The notes beneath the pieces are model-generated. The model was given only the letters and a program-made list of their open reading frames with translations, did not search any database and was not told the DNA's origin. From Uliginosibacterium aquaticum (GTDB taxonomy: Bacteria > Pseudomonadota > Gammaproteobacteria > Burkholderiales > Rhodocyclaceae), in the NCBI RefSeq assembly GCF_012972705.2, contig NZ_JABCSC020000003.1:372001-436000 (forward strand): 64,000 nt of DNA, in the 5' to 3' direction. Shown here piece after piece: positions 25,298 to 34,348 of the stretch. A program made the translations under genes and the position numbers. The stretch's first letter is position 1. Each line of letters begins with the position of its first letter.

Positions 25298-26197
25298 ATG
25301 TGTTATGCCACGAAAACCCTCCTCCTGATTCTTGCCCTGCTCCTCGCAGGCTGTGCCACCCCGGGTGCCCTGCCCCTCAAGGGCTCGCCTGAAATGGATC
25401 AGCAAGCCAAGCGCTTTGCGACCACCCCGGAAAAGGCCCGCATCTACGTTTATCGCAACAATTACATTGGCCACATTTTCAGTCAGACTTTGCAGCTTAA
25501 CGGCCTCGATGCTGGCACTCTGCCCGGCTACTCATTCATGCCGCTGGAAGTCGCTCCGGGCAAGTACAAGCTATTTGCCAAATCCGAAAATGAAACCTCG
25601 CTGGAACTACAGGTGCAGAGCGGGAAAAACTATTACGTCCAACTGAACGCATCAATGGGTATCTGGACCTTCCGCAGCGAATTGCGCCAGACGCTCGAAG
25701 CGGATGCCCGCCAAGCCATTCTCGACGAGTGCGGTTTGGTCATTTCCAGCCTCTATCCCTTGAACAATGAAAAGGCTCTGCCCTTATCCGCTGAGCAGAC
25801 AAACAGCTCTCAGGCGCCCGTCGCGCGCCCCGGCGCCGCTACACCACCAAGTGCGAGCCCGGAACTGCTGGCTTTGTTGCGAGTACAACCAGCCAGCGGC
25901 TATGCCCGCCCTGAGGACATCAACCGCCTGCCCACTCAGGCCAAGTACCGTGTCAGGTACGAAGAATTCCTTGCCAACCCCAAGCCCACCAAAGCGCTGG
26001 TGCTCGGCGACGGCGGTGGATTCTTCTCCACAGGCACCGCCGGCCTGCCTGAACTGTACAAACTTTTCGAGCGATGCCAGAACGACGGTCACAAGGAATG
26101 TTGGCTCTATTCCTGGGGGACAGAAGTTGTCTGGAGTGAAGACAAAGCCTTGCGAATCAATCGCGACAAGCTCAACCCTTTACCCGCTACACATTGA
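25298..26197 (+). CDS. DUF2846-type lipoprotein
   Basis: A 299-residue lipoprotein with lipobox LLAGC (Cys19). Residues about 40-145 resemble the DUF2846 domain: KARIYVYRNNYIGHIFSQTL, LPGYSFMPLEVAPGKYKLFA and a QVQSGKNYYVQL strand. A Pro/Ser/Ala linker (about 160-190) leads to a C-terminal region of about 100 residues that I do not recognise, with two Cys near residues 265-273. It lies alone between two terminators and is somewhat less GC-rich than its neighbours. Role unknown; probably envelope. Confidence 0.75.
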   Translation: MCYATKTLLLILALLLAGCATPGALPLKGSPEMDQQAKRFATTPEKARIYVYRNNYIGHIFSQTLQLNGLDAGTLPGYSFMPLEVAPGKYKLFAKSENETSLELQVQSGKNYYVQLNASMGIWTFRSELRQTLEADARQAILDECGLVISSLYPLNNEKALPLSAEQTNSSQAPVARPGAATPPSASPELLALLRVQPASGYARPEDINRLPTQAKYRVRYEEFLANPKPTKALVLGDGGGFFSTGTAGLPELYKLFERCQNDGHKECWLYSWGTEVVWSEDKALRINRDKLNPLPATH

Positions 26198-26285
26198 AGC
26201 TCGCTCGCATCTTCCAGTCAGGCCATGCGCTTACTGATGATGTCGGCGCCTGCAACGAAGCTCCGACTGGCTTGCAAGCCGAATG

Positions 26286-26319
26286 AAAAAAGCCCGGACA
26301 AGTCCGGGCTTTTTTGTTT
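26286..26319. terminator. strong bidirectional terminator
   Basis: A 14-bp perfect stem AAAAAAGCCCGGAC / GTCCGGGCTTTTTT with loop AA, between convergent lipoprotein genes. Confidence 0.9.
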
Positions 26320-26330
26320 TCAGCACGTGC

Positions 26331-27641
26331 TTACTGGCACAGAGGCGTGCCACCCGCTTGCCAATAGCTGGTGGTCTTGCTGATCAGGTTGCCGCCGTCG
26401 CTTTCCGGCGTGGTCTGGTTGCTGTCGCCGGCACCGAAGAGCAGGGCGACGACCTTGGCGTTGCGGACCTCGGTCAGGTGGCTGAACAGGTAGTCAACAC
26501 GATTGTCTTTCCAGTGATTGGCGTTATTGGTTTGTGACGCATTGCCGAGCGGGATTTGCCACATCACCGTGGGTTTGCCGAGCGTATCGGCCACGGCTTG
26601 GCTCCAGGCCAGATAGGCCGCCGCGCTGGTGTCGGTCCACCAGCGGTTCTGGCCAATGCTGTCGTAATAGCCGGCGTCGCGATCCGATGGATCGGTGACG
26701 ACGAAGTCGCCATCAGCCGCGCCGAGCGCCACCATGAAGTTGCCGGTGGCGATGCCGTCGCCACTTGTACCACTGAGCCAGGGTGAGGCGTGCAGGCCGA
26801 CCTTGGCGTTCGGGGCGTACTTGCGCACCATGGCGATCATGCATCTGGCCAGACCGGTGGCGGTGTTGGCCTGGCTGGCGCAGTCGGTCGGGTTGGCACT
26901 ACTGACCTTGGCGGGGATCAGTTGCGGATTGCTGTTGCTCTGGCGGACGAAGCCCCAGAAGTCCGGCTCGACATGCAGCAGGGCCTGGCTGCTGCCAAGG
27001 GTTTGCAGCAGGAAGCGCCAGTCGTCGAGATAGCGGGCAAGGAAGGCCGCGTCGTTGATGGCAGCCACTTCCGCAGCGCCTTCGCTGGTCTTCGAGCCAT
27101 GCAGGAGTTCGTAATATGTGATGGCCGGGATCTGCGCCCGGGCCTTGCCTTGCCAGGTCGCGCTGCCGGTAGTCTGGATATGGCTCAGGATGTACTGGCC
27201 GGGCGCCTTGCTGGTGTCTTGCCAGCACCCCCACCAGCTGCCACAACTGCCGTCGCAACTGGAGGAGCATGAGCCTGCATCGCGGATGCCGCCGGCCAGA
27301 TAGCGGTAGCGCACATCGAAGGGGGCCGCCGCCGCGGTTGCGTCTTCCATCTGTGCGCCGATCAGCAGATTGCTGCGGCCCATGAAACTGCCGCCGCAGC
27401 TGGCTAGCGAACTTGCTGCAGCCGAGGAGCTTGCAATGCTTTGGGTGGCCGTGCTGGATGTTTTGCTGCTGGCAGCAGAGGCTGCCACCGAGCTGGCACT
27501 GGCGGCGCTGCTAGCGGCTGCGCTGCTCTGCCCCGAACTGGCGGTGGAACTCCCGGCTGCCTGACCTGCGTTGCCGCCACCGCCACCGCATGCGGCGAGC
27601 AGGCTCAGCGACAGCGCGAGCGTAAGCAAATTTCTGAGCAT
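26331..27641 (-). CDS. lipoprotein with Ser/Ala linker, probable glycoside hydrolase of unknown family
   Basis: A 436-residue lipoprotein: lipobox LLAAC (Cys18), GGGGG, a Ser/Ala linker to about residue 80, then a 350-residue domain I cannot assign. The domain looks like a TIM barrel: alternating strands and helices include IPAITYYELLHG, LLHVEPDFWGFV, AKVGLHASPWLS, FVVTDPSDRDAG, PTVMWQIPLGN and VVALLFGAGD. Acidic candidates for catalysis are the Glu of HVEPD and the Asp of TDPSDRD. A Cys-rich loop with SCSSSCDGSCGSWWGCW may form disulfides. The same tether occurs on neighbouring polysaccharide enzymes, which is the main reason to think it acts on glycans. Confidence 0.6.
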   Translation of the reverse strand: MLRNLLTLALSLSLLAACGGGGGNAGQAAGSSTASSGQSSAAASSAASASSVAASAASSKTSSTATQSIASSSAAASSLASCGGSFMGRSNLLIGAQMEDATAAAAPFDVRYRYLAGGIRDAGSCSSSCDGSCGSWWGCWQDTSKAPGQYILSHIQTTGSATWQGKARAQIPAITYYELLHGSKTSEGAAEVAAINDAAFLARYLDDWRFLLQTLGSSQALLHVEPDFWGFVRQSNSNPQLIPAKVSSANPTDCASQANTATGLARCMIAMVRKYAPNAKVGLHASPWLSGTSGDGIATGNFMVALGAADGDFVVTDPSDRDAGYYDSIGQNRWWTDTSAAAYLAWSQAVADTLGKPTVMWQIPLGNASQTNNANHWKDNRVDYLFSHLTEVRNAKVVALLFGAGDSNQTTPESDGGNLISKTTSYWQAGGTPLCQ

Positions 27642-27649
27642 ATCTTTCT

Positions 27650-27674
27650 CCCTGATGCCATGTTCTTGTCAGGG
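27650..27674 (-). promoter_or_regulatory. leader hairpin reaching the ribosome site
   Basis: On the minus strand CCCTGA (27674-27669) and TCAGGG (27655-27650) are perfect arms around 13 bases. The second arm includes part of the AGGGAG ribosome site for the lipoprotein at 27641. Confidence 0.35.
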
Positions 27675-27754
27675 AGGATTGTTGCAAGCGGGCGCTTGCG
27701 CGGGCGCTGCGGGCCGGCGCGGTGGAAGCGCACGGCCGACGTAAGGAGCGGGAC

Positions 27755-27788
27755 TTGCCCGCAGTCCGGCATGGCCGGACCCGGGCAA
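27755..27788. repeat. two-tier hairpin after the TIGR02647 gene
   Basis: Outer arms TTGCCCG (27755-27761) / CGGGCAA (27782-27788) and inner arms TCCGGC / GCCGGA around ATG, with a small internal loop. No T-run follows, so it may be a REP-like element or a weak terminator for the leftward gene ending at 27794. Confidence 0.4.
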
Positions 27789-27793
27789 CGCTG

Positions 27794-28051
27794 TCAGGGC
27801 GTGTTGCCGAGCCCTGGCGAGGTGGTGAGGATGGAGATCAGGGTTTGGGCGTGTTCGGCGGCATGACGGCCGAGCGGAGTCAGATAGCCGCCGTCGATCT
27901 GGGTGATCAGGCCCTTGTCATGCAGGCGCTGGGCGGAGGCGGCGATGGCTGCAGGTGCATCATGGTGAATCTTGATGCCTTGCTGATTGGTATCGAGATC
28001 AAAGCGCAGCAGGGTGTTGAGTTCATCGAGCAATTCGGGGGTAACGGGCAT
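27794..28051 (-). CDS. TIGR02647 family conserved protein
   Basis: An 85-residue cytoplasmic protein. The pattern PVTPELLDELNTLLRFDLDT, QGIKIHHDA and KGLITQIDGGYLTPLGRHAAE matches the TIGR02647 family of small proteobacterial proteins as I recall it; the second half looks like a winged-helix segment. No function is established. The ATG at 28051 is fixed by AGGAGG 6 bases before it, so the longer open frame to 28120 is rejected. Confidence 0.8.
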   Translation of the reverse strand: MPVTPELLDELNTLLRFDLDTNQQGIKIHHDAPAAIAASAQRLHDKGLITQIDGGYLTPLGRHAAEHAQTLISILTTSPGLGNTP

Positions 28052-28183
28052 CGGATCCTCCTCTTGGTGTGCGACGCTGCATCTTAGGCTTTCGATGGGG
28101 CTCATGGGCAGTTCGGACAAGCCCTGCTTGAGTTAGCGCAGCCGGTTTGCACCCGCTCGGGAAAACCGCAATGGCCCATCATG

Positions 28184-28211
28184 AAAAAGGCCGGGCACAA
28201 AGGCCCGGCCT
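28184..28211 (-). terminator. terminator of the CE12-like esterase gene
   Basis: On the minus strand a stem AGGCCGGGC / GCCCGGCCT (outer A-T pair at 28188/28211) is followed by five T, 18 bp past the stop at 28229. Confidence 0.8.
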
Positions 28212-28228
28212 GCTGGTCGGTGTTGTAT

Positions 28229-30103
28229 TTACTGGGAAACTTTGCCGAAGATTTTCACGCCGTACAAGCCGAGCGATTTACCCGTGGTGGTGGCAGAGCC
28301 AGAGGTGTTCCAGGGGTAAATGCGCAGGTAGAGCGTGCCAGTTGCGGCGACCTGAATCGTGGTGCTGTACTCAAGCTTTGTCATGGCGTCCTTGCTGAAC
28401 GCCAGGGTTGTCGAGTTGAGCTTGGTCCAGCTCACTTTGTCGGTGGAATAGTCCATGTCGGCAACAACGGTGGAACCACCGCTGGTGGTGAGATAGGCCG
28501 AAATGGCCGAGACGCTGAAGGCTCCGCTGGGTTTGACCGCGAACTCCAGATACTTGCCTTCGTCTCGACTTGCCCAGGTGTTCACCGAGTAGCGGGCAAC
28601 CGTTGTGTCCTGCCCATCTACCGCGATGACTTTCGAGGTCGTGGCGGTCAGGTCGCTGGCCAGCACATCGGAAGCAGTCACCAGGCCATCTGTTACGGCT
28701 GTCACTGAGGTCCCAGCCGTAAACCAGGTGGCGTAGGAATCAACGCCTGCACCTGCGGCTACACCGCTGCCGCTTACCGCCACGGTTCCGAGCGAACTTC
28801 CTGCCTGGGAGAAGCTGATATTGCCGCTGTAGTCCTGCACCGCGGTCGGCGTAAAGCGTACATAGAGCGTCTTGGTGAAGGCGGCGTTGGTGTAGTCCAC
28901 CGTTACCGCGTTACTCCAGGTCGTTTGGTCGAGTGAAAGCTCGAAGGCGCTGGAGGGCGATGTGGCGGTGACGGTTCCGGTGGCAGGTGCCAGATCAAAA
29001 GCCGAGAGCGTGATCGACTTGGTCGACGCCACATTAACGTAGCGGGTACTCCAGGCGAGTGAGCTGGGGCTGGCCACCAGCGAGCTGACATCCACCATAT
29101 AAGGCGTGAGGATGTTCAGGCTCTTCATGCCTTCGACAGCTTTTTTGGCGATCAGCGTGGCGAAGAGAACCTGCGGGTGCGTGCTGTCGGCGGCAATGTA
29201 GAGGTTGGCGGTTGCTGCGGTATCACCATAGCTCTCTACGATGGTCTTGGTTTCTGCGGTCAGGTCGACAAAGGGCACGCCGTACTTGGTGGCCACGGCT
29301 TTCATGGCAGCGGGATAGTCACCGCGGGCATAGGTTTCGGTGCCCTTGATGGCGACATTGTGCTGGCCTTCGGCCGTGATTGAGCTACCGCTGAAATACT
29401 TGCGCACGATGGGCGACATCAGGATGGGGTAGGCCCCCTTGGCCTTGATTTCAGACACATATTTCTTGAGATACTGGTAATAGGAGTGCTCGTTCTTCTG
29501 AGCGCTGCTGTCCAGTGCGTCAACTGCACCCGTGCAGGCTTCACCGTCGCCGCTGCCGTCACTGCAAAAGGCGTAAGTGCCGTAGACGGCGTAGTCCGAA
29601 CCATATTTCTGGTCGTTGTGAGCGAACTGGATGATCACGTAATCGCCGGCGTTGATTAAGGGCAGGATTGCCGGCCAACGGGTTGCTTCGTTATAGAAGC
29701 TGCGCGAGCTGCGCCCGCCCAGAGCCCAGTTCTTTACGGTCACGCTGCTATTGAAGAACATGGGCATCTTTTCGCCCCAGCCCATCTGCGGCCGACGATC
29801 TTCGGTATAGATCGTCATCGTCGAGTCACCCAGCATGTGGATGGTTACGCCGCCGGTCGTAGCGCTGCTCGAGGCTGTGCTGGAGGTGGCCGAACTGCTG
29901 GAGTCGGCAAGCGAACTGGAGCTGGTCGCCGCTGAGCTGGCGGCGAGAGAGCTTCCGCTTGAAGTGGCGGTTGCTGAGGATCTTGCCGAGCTCGTGGTGT
30001 TGCTGGCAGACGTGCTGCCGGAATCGTTGCTGCCGCCGCCCCCGCAGGCGGCGAGCGTCAGGCTGAGCAGCAAGGAGGCTGCCAAGGCCGAGAATTTCTT
30101 CAT
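28229..30103 (-). CDS. lipoprotein SGNH esterase, CE12 (rhamnogalacturonan/pectin acetylesterase-like)
   Basis: A 624-residue lipoprotein: lipobox TLAAC (Cys20), GGGG, a Ser/Ala/Thr linker to about residue 83, an SGNH hydrolase domain (about 86-330) and about 290 residues of beta-rich C-terminal domains. The four SGNH blocks are visible: GDST with Ser94, Gly130 in LGGRSS, Asn163 in FAHNDQ and Asp306/His309 in DSTHPQ. CE12 enzymes remove acetyl groups from pectin, which suits the two pectate lyases in the window. The C-terminal domains (about 340-450, Ig-like; about 450-624, jelly-roll-like) are probably carbohydrate-binding (inference). GGAGA precedes the ATG. Confidence 0.85.
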   Translation of the reverse strand: MKKFSALAASLLLSLTLAACGGGGSNDSGSTSASNTTSSARSSATATSSGSSLAASSAATSSSSLADSSSSATSSTASSSATTGGVTIHMLGDSTMTIYTEDRRPQMGWGEKMPMFFNSSVTVKNWALGGRSSRSFYNEATRWPAILPLINAGDYVIIQFAHNDQKYGSDYAVYGTYAFCSDGSGDGEACTGAVDALDSSAQKNEHSYYQYLKKYVSEIKAKGAYPILMSPIVRKYFSGSSITAEGQHNVAIKGTETYARGDYPAAMKAVATKYGVPFVDLTAETKTIVESYGDTAATANLYIAADSTHPQVLFATLIAKKAVEGMKSLNILTPYMVDVSSLVASPSSLAWSTRYVNVASTKSITLSAFDLAPATGTVTATSPSSAFELSLDQTTWSNAVTVDYTNAAFTKTLYVRFTPTAVQDYSGNISFSQAGSSLGTVAVSGSGVAAGAGVDSYATWFTAGTSVTAVTDGLVTASDVLASDLTATTSKVIAVDGQDTTVARYSVNTWASRDEGKYLEFAVKPSGAFSVSAISAYLTTSGGSTVVADMDYSTDKVSWTKLNSTTLAFSKDAMTKLEYSTTIQVAATGTLYLRIYPWNTSGSATTTGKSLGLYGVKIFGKVSQ

Positions 30104-30129
30104 TTTTGTCTCCGTATTATTGATACCGT

Positions 30130-30145
30130 GCGACTGAAAAGTCGC
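30130..30145 (-). promoter_or_regulatory. leader hairpin of the CE12-like gene
   Basis: GCGACT / AGTCGC arms enclose a four-base loop 27 bp upstream of the esterase ATG, with a CCGGTTACCGG palindrome beside it (30145-30155). Confidence 0.4.
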
Positions 30146-30315
30146 CGGTTACCGGTCACACTAGAGACGTGATTCTGATTTTTCTTGATCGGGATTGCGG
30201 TTTTTTTGCGTCGTGCGACTTAGTGGGCAGTTGCGGGCCGGCAATCGTGTTGATAGCGCCGGCTAGCTGCATTTGGCGCGACAATCGACGCTCTCCCGCT
30301 TGCTTGATCCCTGCC

Positions 30316-31251
30316 ATGAATACCGCCGCCACAGCCCTTTCCAATTCCTCCTTTCGTGCCAGCTGGCTGGATCACGCGCGCAAACACCCCTTCACCGCGG
30401 CGGGCTTGTTGCTAGCGGGGGGGCTGGTCTTGCTGTTGCTGGTGCAGAGTGTTGTCAGCCTGTTTGCCGGTGTGGCGGCGCCCGGGGTGCGGCAGGGCAT
30501 GCTGGCCGGTCTGGCGGGGTTTGCCACGACCGCACTGGGGGCTGCGAGTGGCCTGGTGCTGCGTAATGTGGGGCAGAAGGCGGAAGACTGCATGCTCGGT
30601 TTTGCTGCCGGGATGATGCTGGCCGCGAGTTCCTTCTCCTTGATCCTGCCGGGCATCGCTGCCGCCGAAACGCTTACCGGGAGTGGCGTACTAGGGGCGT
30701 TGGTGGTCGCGGCCGGGCTGGGGCTTGGGGTTTTGCTGATGCTGGGTTTGGACCAGTTCACGCCGCACACGCATGAGAGCTGCGGTGATTGCGGGCCAGG
30801 CGCGGAACGCTTGAACCGGGTGTGGCTCTTCGTGCTGGCGATCACGTTGCACAACCTGCCCGAAGGCATGGCAATGGGCGTGGGCTTCGCGCGTGGCGAT
30901 GTATCGGTCGGCTTGCCGCTGGCGACGGCGATTGCGATTCAGGATATTCCGGAAGGGCTGGCGGTGGTGATGGCGCTCAGGGCTGCGGGGGTCGGCAATC
31001 TTCGTGCCGTGCTGCTGGCCATGCTGTCCGGTCTGATGGAGCCGCTGGGAGCCGTGCTGGGGCTCGGTCTGGCCGGGGGCTTTGCCTTGGCTTATCCCGT
31101 GGGTCTGGGACTGGCGGCCGGGGCGATGATTTTCGTGGTGTCACACGAAGTAATTCCGGAAACCCACCGAAATGGCCATCAGACGCCGGCCACACTGGGC
31201 CTGATGGCGGGTTTCGTTCTTATGATGGTGCTGGATACAGCCCTGGGCTGA
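30316..31251 (+). CDS. ZIP family divalent metal transporter
   Basis: A 311-residue inner-membrane protein with eight predicted segments. The ZIP metal-site helices are clear: LHNLPEGMAMG near residue 179 and IQDIPEGLAVV near residue 211. A variable loop between segments 3 and 4 has HTHESCGDC, a likely metal-sensing or binding patch. It fits the GufA/ZIPB-like branch that takes up zinc or related ions. The ATG at 30316 begins a soluble N-terminal tail before the first segment; the open frame further back to 30169 has no ribosome site. No regulator adjoins. Confidence 0.88.
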   Translation: MNTAATALSNSSFRASWLDHARKHPFTAAGLLLAGGLVLLLLVQSVVSLFAGVAAPGVRQGMLAGLAGFATTALGAASGLVLRNVGQKAEDCMLGFAAGMMLAASSFSLILPGIAAAETLTGSGVLGALVVAAGLGLGVLLMLGLDQFTPHTHESCGDCGPGAERLNRVWLFVLAITLHNLPEGMAMGVGFARGDVSVGLPLATAIAIQDIPEGLAVVMALRAAGVGNLRAVLLAMLSGLMEPLGAVLGLGLAGGFALAYPVGLGLAAGAMIFVVSHEVIPETHRNGHQTPATLGLMAGFVLMMVLDTALG

Positions 31252-31274
31252 GGCCGGGCTGGCGAAACCAAAGG

Positions 31275-31306
31275 AAGGGGCGCAGCCTTGCGGCATGCGC
31301 CCCTTT
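31275..31306. terminator. bidirectional terminator ZIP / phaC
   Basis: AAGGGGCGCA (31275-31284) pairs with TGCGCCCCTT (31296-31305), extended inside by GCC / GGC; it separates convergent genes. Confidence 0.75.
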
Positions 31307-31325
31307 GCACATGCGGGGTCGTCGT

Positions 31326-33146
31326 TTAGCGCGGTGCCTTGTCCAGGCGCGCTTTCACATAGCTACCCGGTGCATCTTCGAGGACCGGTAGTTTGCCCGT
31401 GGCGGGATCACGGGCGGCAACCTGGCCCGGATCCTGTGCCTGTGCCCAGGCCTGCCAGTCGGTCCACCACGATCCGGCCTGGTGACTGGCATCCTTCAGC
31501 CAGTCCTCGCTGTTGTCGGGCAGCTTGCCGTCTTCACGCACCCAGAAGCCGTACTTGTTGGCAACCGGCGGGTTGACGATGCCGGCAATATGGCCGGAGC
31601 CACCGAGCACGAAGCGCGGTGTCTTGCCCAGGCGCAGCGCACCGAGATAAGTGCTCTTCCAGGGCGCTATGTGGTCTTCGATGGTGGAGATGAAGTAGCA
31701 GGGCACGTTGATTTTGGAGAGGTCGATCTTCACGCCACACAGCTCGATGCCGCCCGGCTCGCTGAGGGCATTCTCGAGATACATCTTGCGCAGGTAGAAG
31801 CTGTGCATCTTAGCCGGCAGGCGTGTGGAGTCCGAGTTCCAGTAGAGCAGGTCGAAGGGGAAGGGGTCCTTGCCCATCAGGTAGTTGTTCACCACGAAGG
31901 ACCAGATCAGGTCATTGGCACGCAGCATGTTGAAGGTGGTAGCCATTTCGCTGCCTTCGAGATAGCCGCGCGCGGCCATTTTCTTTTCGAGGCCTTGCAC
32001 CTGCGGCTCGTCGATGAATACGCCTAGCTCGCCCGGCTGGGAGAAGTCCAGCAAGGTGGTGAAGAAGGTCGCTGAGGCGATGCGCTTGTCTTTCTTGGCC
32101 GCCATGTAGGCCAGGGTGCTGGCCAGCAGGGTGCCGCCCAGGCAGTAGCCGGCGGCATTCACCTCTTTTACGCCAGTCTGCTCGATCACCGCATCGAGGG
32201 CGGCCAGCACGCCTTCGGAGAGATAGCTGTCGAAACTCTTTTCAGCATGGCGGGCATCCGGATTCACCCAGCTGATCACGAACACGGTATTGCCCTGATC
32301 CACGGCCCACTTGATGAAGGAGTTCTTGTCGCGCAGGTCGAGCACGTAGTACTTGTTGATCCAGGGCGGCACGATCAGCAGCGGACGAGTATTCACCTTG
32401 GCGGTGCTGGGGGTGTACTGCAAGAGCTGCATCATGTCGTTCTGGAACACGACCTTGCCCGGCGTGGTGGCGACGTTCTTGCCCAGTTCGAAGGCGCTGG
32501 TGTCGGTCATGCGGATGCGCAGTTTGCCATCGCCTTCTTCCACATCGCGCAGCAGGTTGTTGAAGCCCTTGATGAGGTTCTGGCCATGCGAGCGCATGGT
32601 TTCCTGGAAGACTTCCGGGTTGGTGAAGGCGAAGTTGGAGGGGGCCAGTGCGTCGATGTACTGGCGCGTGTAGAAGTTCACCTTCTGCTGGCTCTCTTCG
32701 TCCAGCCCGTCGACGCTGGATACGGTGTCGTGAATGTGGCGGGCGGTGATCAGGTAGCTCTGCTTGATGAAGTCGAACAGGAAATGGTCCTGCCAGTCTT
32801 CATGCTTGAAACGCTTGTCGGATTTGTCTGGCGCCGCCACCGGTGTTGGCGAGAGTCCCCACAGGCGCTGCATGGAGTGCTGCCACAGCGAGAAGTAATC
32901 CCACACCAGATTCATCTGCGCCGTGGCCAGGCGGTAGGGATCTGCCAGCAGCTTCTTCATCATGTCCAGGAAGGCCTGCGCCACGCCCAGCTCATCCGAG
33001 GGCGGCTGGATGCCGCGCTTGCTCTCGCGCTGCATGTGCTCGGTGAGCAGCTTGGAGGCGCGTTGAGCCACTTCAGCGTAGGTTCGAGCAACTTCCTGCG
33101 GGTCCGGCAGTTCGGCTTTGGGCGTTTCGGTCTGGGGGGCTGCCAT
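31326..33146 (-). CDS. phaC: class I poly(3-hydroxyalkanoate) synthase
   Basis: Polymerises (R)-3-hydroxyacyl-CoA, typically 3-hydroxybutyryl-CoA, on granules in the cytoplasm. The 606 residues fit class I PhaC. The lipase-like box AAGYCLGGTLL places the nucleophile Cys near residue 335, and GGSGHIAGIVNPP gives the catalytic His519; the catalytic Asp lies in the TIEDHIAPW segment near 490. The N-terminal domain has the usual NLVWDYFSLW helix. ATG at 33146 has AGGAG 8 bases upstream. phaA, phaB, phaP and phaR are not beside it; instead an MBL hydrolase gene lies 30 bp upstream in the same direction. Confidence 0.95.
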   Translation of the reverse strand: MAAPQTETPKAELPDPQEVARTYAEVAQRASKLLTEHMQRESKRGIQPPSDELGVAQAFLDMMKKLLADPYRLATAQMNLVWDYFSLWQHSMQRLWGLSPTPVAAPDKSDKRFKHEDWQDHFLFDFIKQSYLITARHIHDTVSSVDGLDEESQQKVNFYTRQYIDALAPSNFAFTNPEVFQETMRSHGQNLIKGFNNLLRDVEEGDGKLRIRMTDTSAFELGKNVATTPGKVVFQNDMMQLLQYTPSTAKVNTRPLLIVPPWINKYYVLDLRDKNSFIKWAVDQGNTVFVISWVNPDARHAEKSFDSYLSEGVLAALDAVIEQTGVKEVNAAGYCLGGTLLASTLAYMAAKKDKRIASATFFTTLLDFSQPGELGVFIDEPQVQGLEKKMAARGYLEGSEMATTFNMLRANDLIWSFVVNNYLMGKDPFPFDLLYWNSDSTRLPAKMHSFYLRKMYLENALSEPGGIELCGVKIDLSKINVPCYFISTIEDHIAPWKSTYLGALRLGKTPRFVLGGSGHIAGIVNPPVANKYGFWVREDGKLPDNSEDWLKDASHQAGSWWTDWQAWAQAQDPGQVAARDPATGKLPVLEDAPGSYVKARLDKAPR

Positions 33147-33176
33147 GGTGAACTCCTGAAAGAGCAAGCGGGGGTT

Positions 33177-34199
33177 TCAATCCAGAGCCTGATAACGGAT
33201 CAGGCCCTCTGCTTCTTCAATGCGCTGGGCGCGGCCTTGCCGGCACAGATGGTTCAGGTGGGCGATGGCTTCGCCCAGGGCAAACATGAGTTGGTGGGGG
33301 TCGAGTTCGCGCGGGAAAAGCACCGGCAATAATTCTGCTGCACTGCGGCATTCCCGCATCGCTGCGAGCATAGTGGCATCGCGTTCGGCGTGGTGCGCGG
33401 CGAGCTGGTCCACTCGGGCAGGTATGCCCCGGAAGGGCAGGCCGTGAGCAGGGAGCACCAGCGTGTCGGCAGGCAGCGGGCGGAAGCGTTCGAGCGAGCT
33501 GAGGAAGCGACCGACCGAGTCTTCCTCGGGCATCGCGGCCGGGACGCTGATGTTGGTGGAGATGCGCGGCAGCAGCATGTCGCCTGAGATCAGCAGACCG
33601 GCTTCGGCGCAGTGCAGCGCGATGTGCTCGGGCGAATGGCCGTAGCCGGCAATGGCGTGCCAGCCGCGGCCACCGATTTCAAGCACATCGCCGTCGATCA
33701 GGCGGCGGTAGTGACTGGGCAGGGTGGGCACGCCACGCCGGTAGATGTTGCCGCGCGCGTTCATCTTCGCGAGCCGGTCTGCGTCCAGGCCGTGGCGCTG
33801 GAAGTGGGCGTGCTGGCTGGCCATGTCGAAGCCGCTGGTCTGGGCATGCAGGGCATGGGCCAGCAGGTATTCCGCCATCGAAATCCAGATCGGCGCCCCG
33901 GTCGCGGCCGAGAGCCATTCGGCATTGCCTAGGTGATCCGGATGGTAGTGGGTGGCGATGATCTTCGTGAGGGGGCTACCGAGTTGTTCCAGTACCGCTG
34001 TCCATAAGCCGCGTGAGGGCGGATCGCCTAGGCCGGTATCGACCAGCGCCACGCCTTCCCCGTCGTCGAGCAGCCACAGATTGATGTGATTGAGGCTCCA
34101 TGGCAGGGCCATGCGCAGCCAGCGCACACCTGCTGCCACTTCAAGCAGGGCCGGCGCTTCCGGGGCGAGGGTGAAGGGATATTCGATGAGACGGCTCAT
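33177..34199 (-). CDS. MBL fold metallo-hydrolase
   Basis: A 340-residue cytoplasmic metallo-beta-lactamase-fold enzyme. Metal ligands: HYHPDH at 84-89, His in GYGHSPEHIAL near 185, Asp in LISGDMLLP near 205 and His in LPAHGLPF near 250. The C-terminal helical extension after about residue 265 is typical of the glyoxalase II/LACTB2-like group that hydrolyses thioesters or related esters. Placement 30 bp upstream of phaC invites a link with acyl-CoA or PHA metabolism (inference). ATG at 34199 is chosen because the longer frame is low-complexity. Confidence 0.85.
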   Translation of the reverse strand: MSRLIEYPFTLAPEAPALLEVAAGVRWLRMALPWSLNHINLWLLDDGEGVALVDTGLGDPPSRGLWTAVLEQLGSPLTKIIATHYHPDHLGNAEWLSAATGAPIWISMAEYLLAHALHAQTSGFDMASQHAHFQRHGLDADRLAKMNARGNIYRRGVPTLPSHYRRLIDGDVLEIGGRGWHAIAGYGHSPEHIALHCAEAGLLISGDMLLPRISTNISVPAAMPEEDSVGRFLSSLERFRPLPADTLVLPAHGLPFRGIPARVDQLAAHHAERDATMLAAMRECRSAAELLPVLFPRELDPHQLMFALGEAIAHLNHLCRQGRAQRIEEAEGLIRYQALD

Positions 34200-34348
34200 G
34201 GTGGCGGGCTCTTGTGCTGGATTGTGCGCCGCACAAACTGTGGCGGCAAGACGTCGGGCGCCCGAGTCTACCCTTCCCGCACATGAGCGCCCATAATGAG
34301 GCGGAACATGACAGGGGCACATGCCTCTAGCTGACAGGAACCTGCGAA

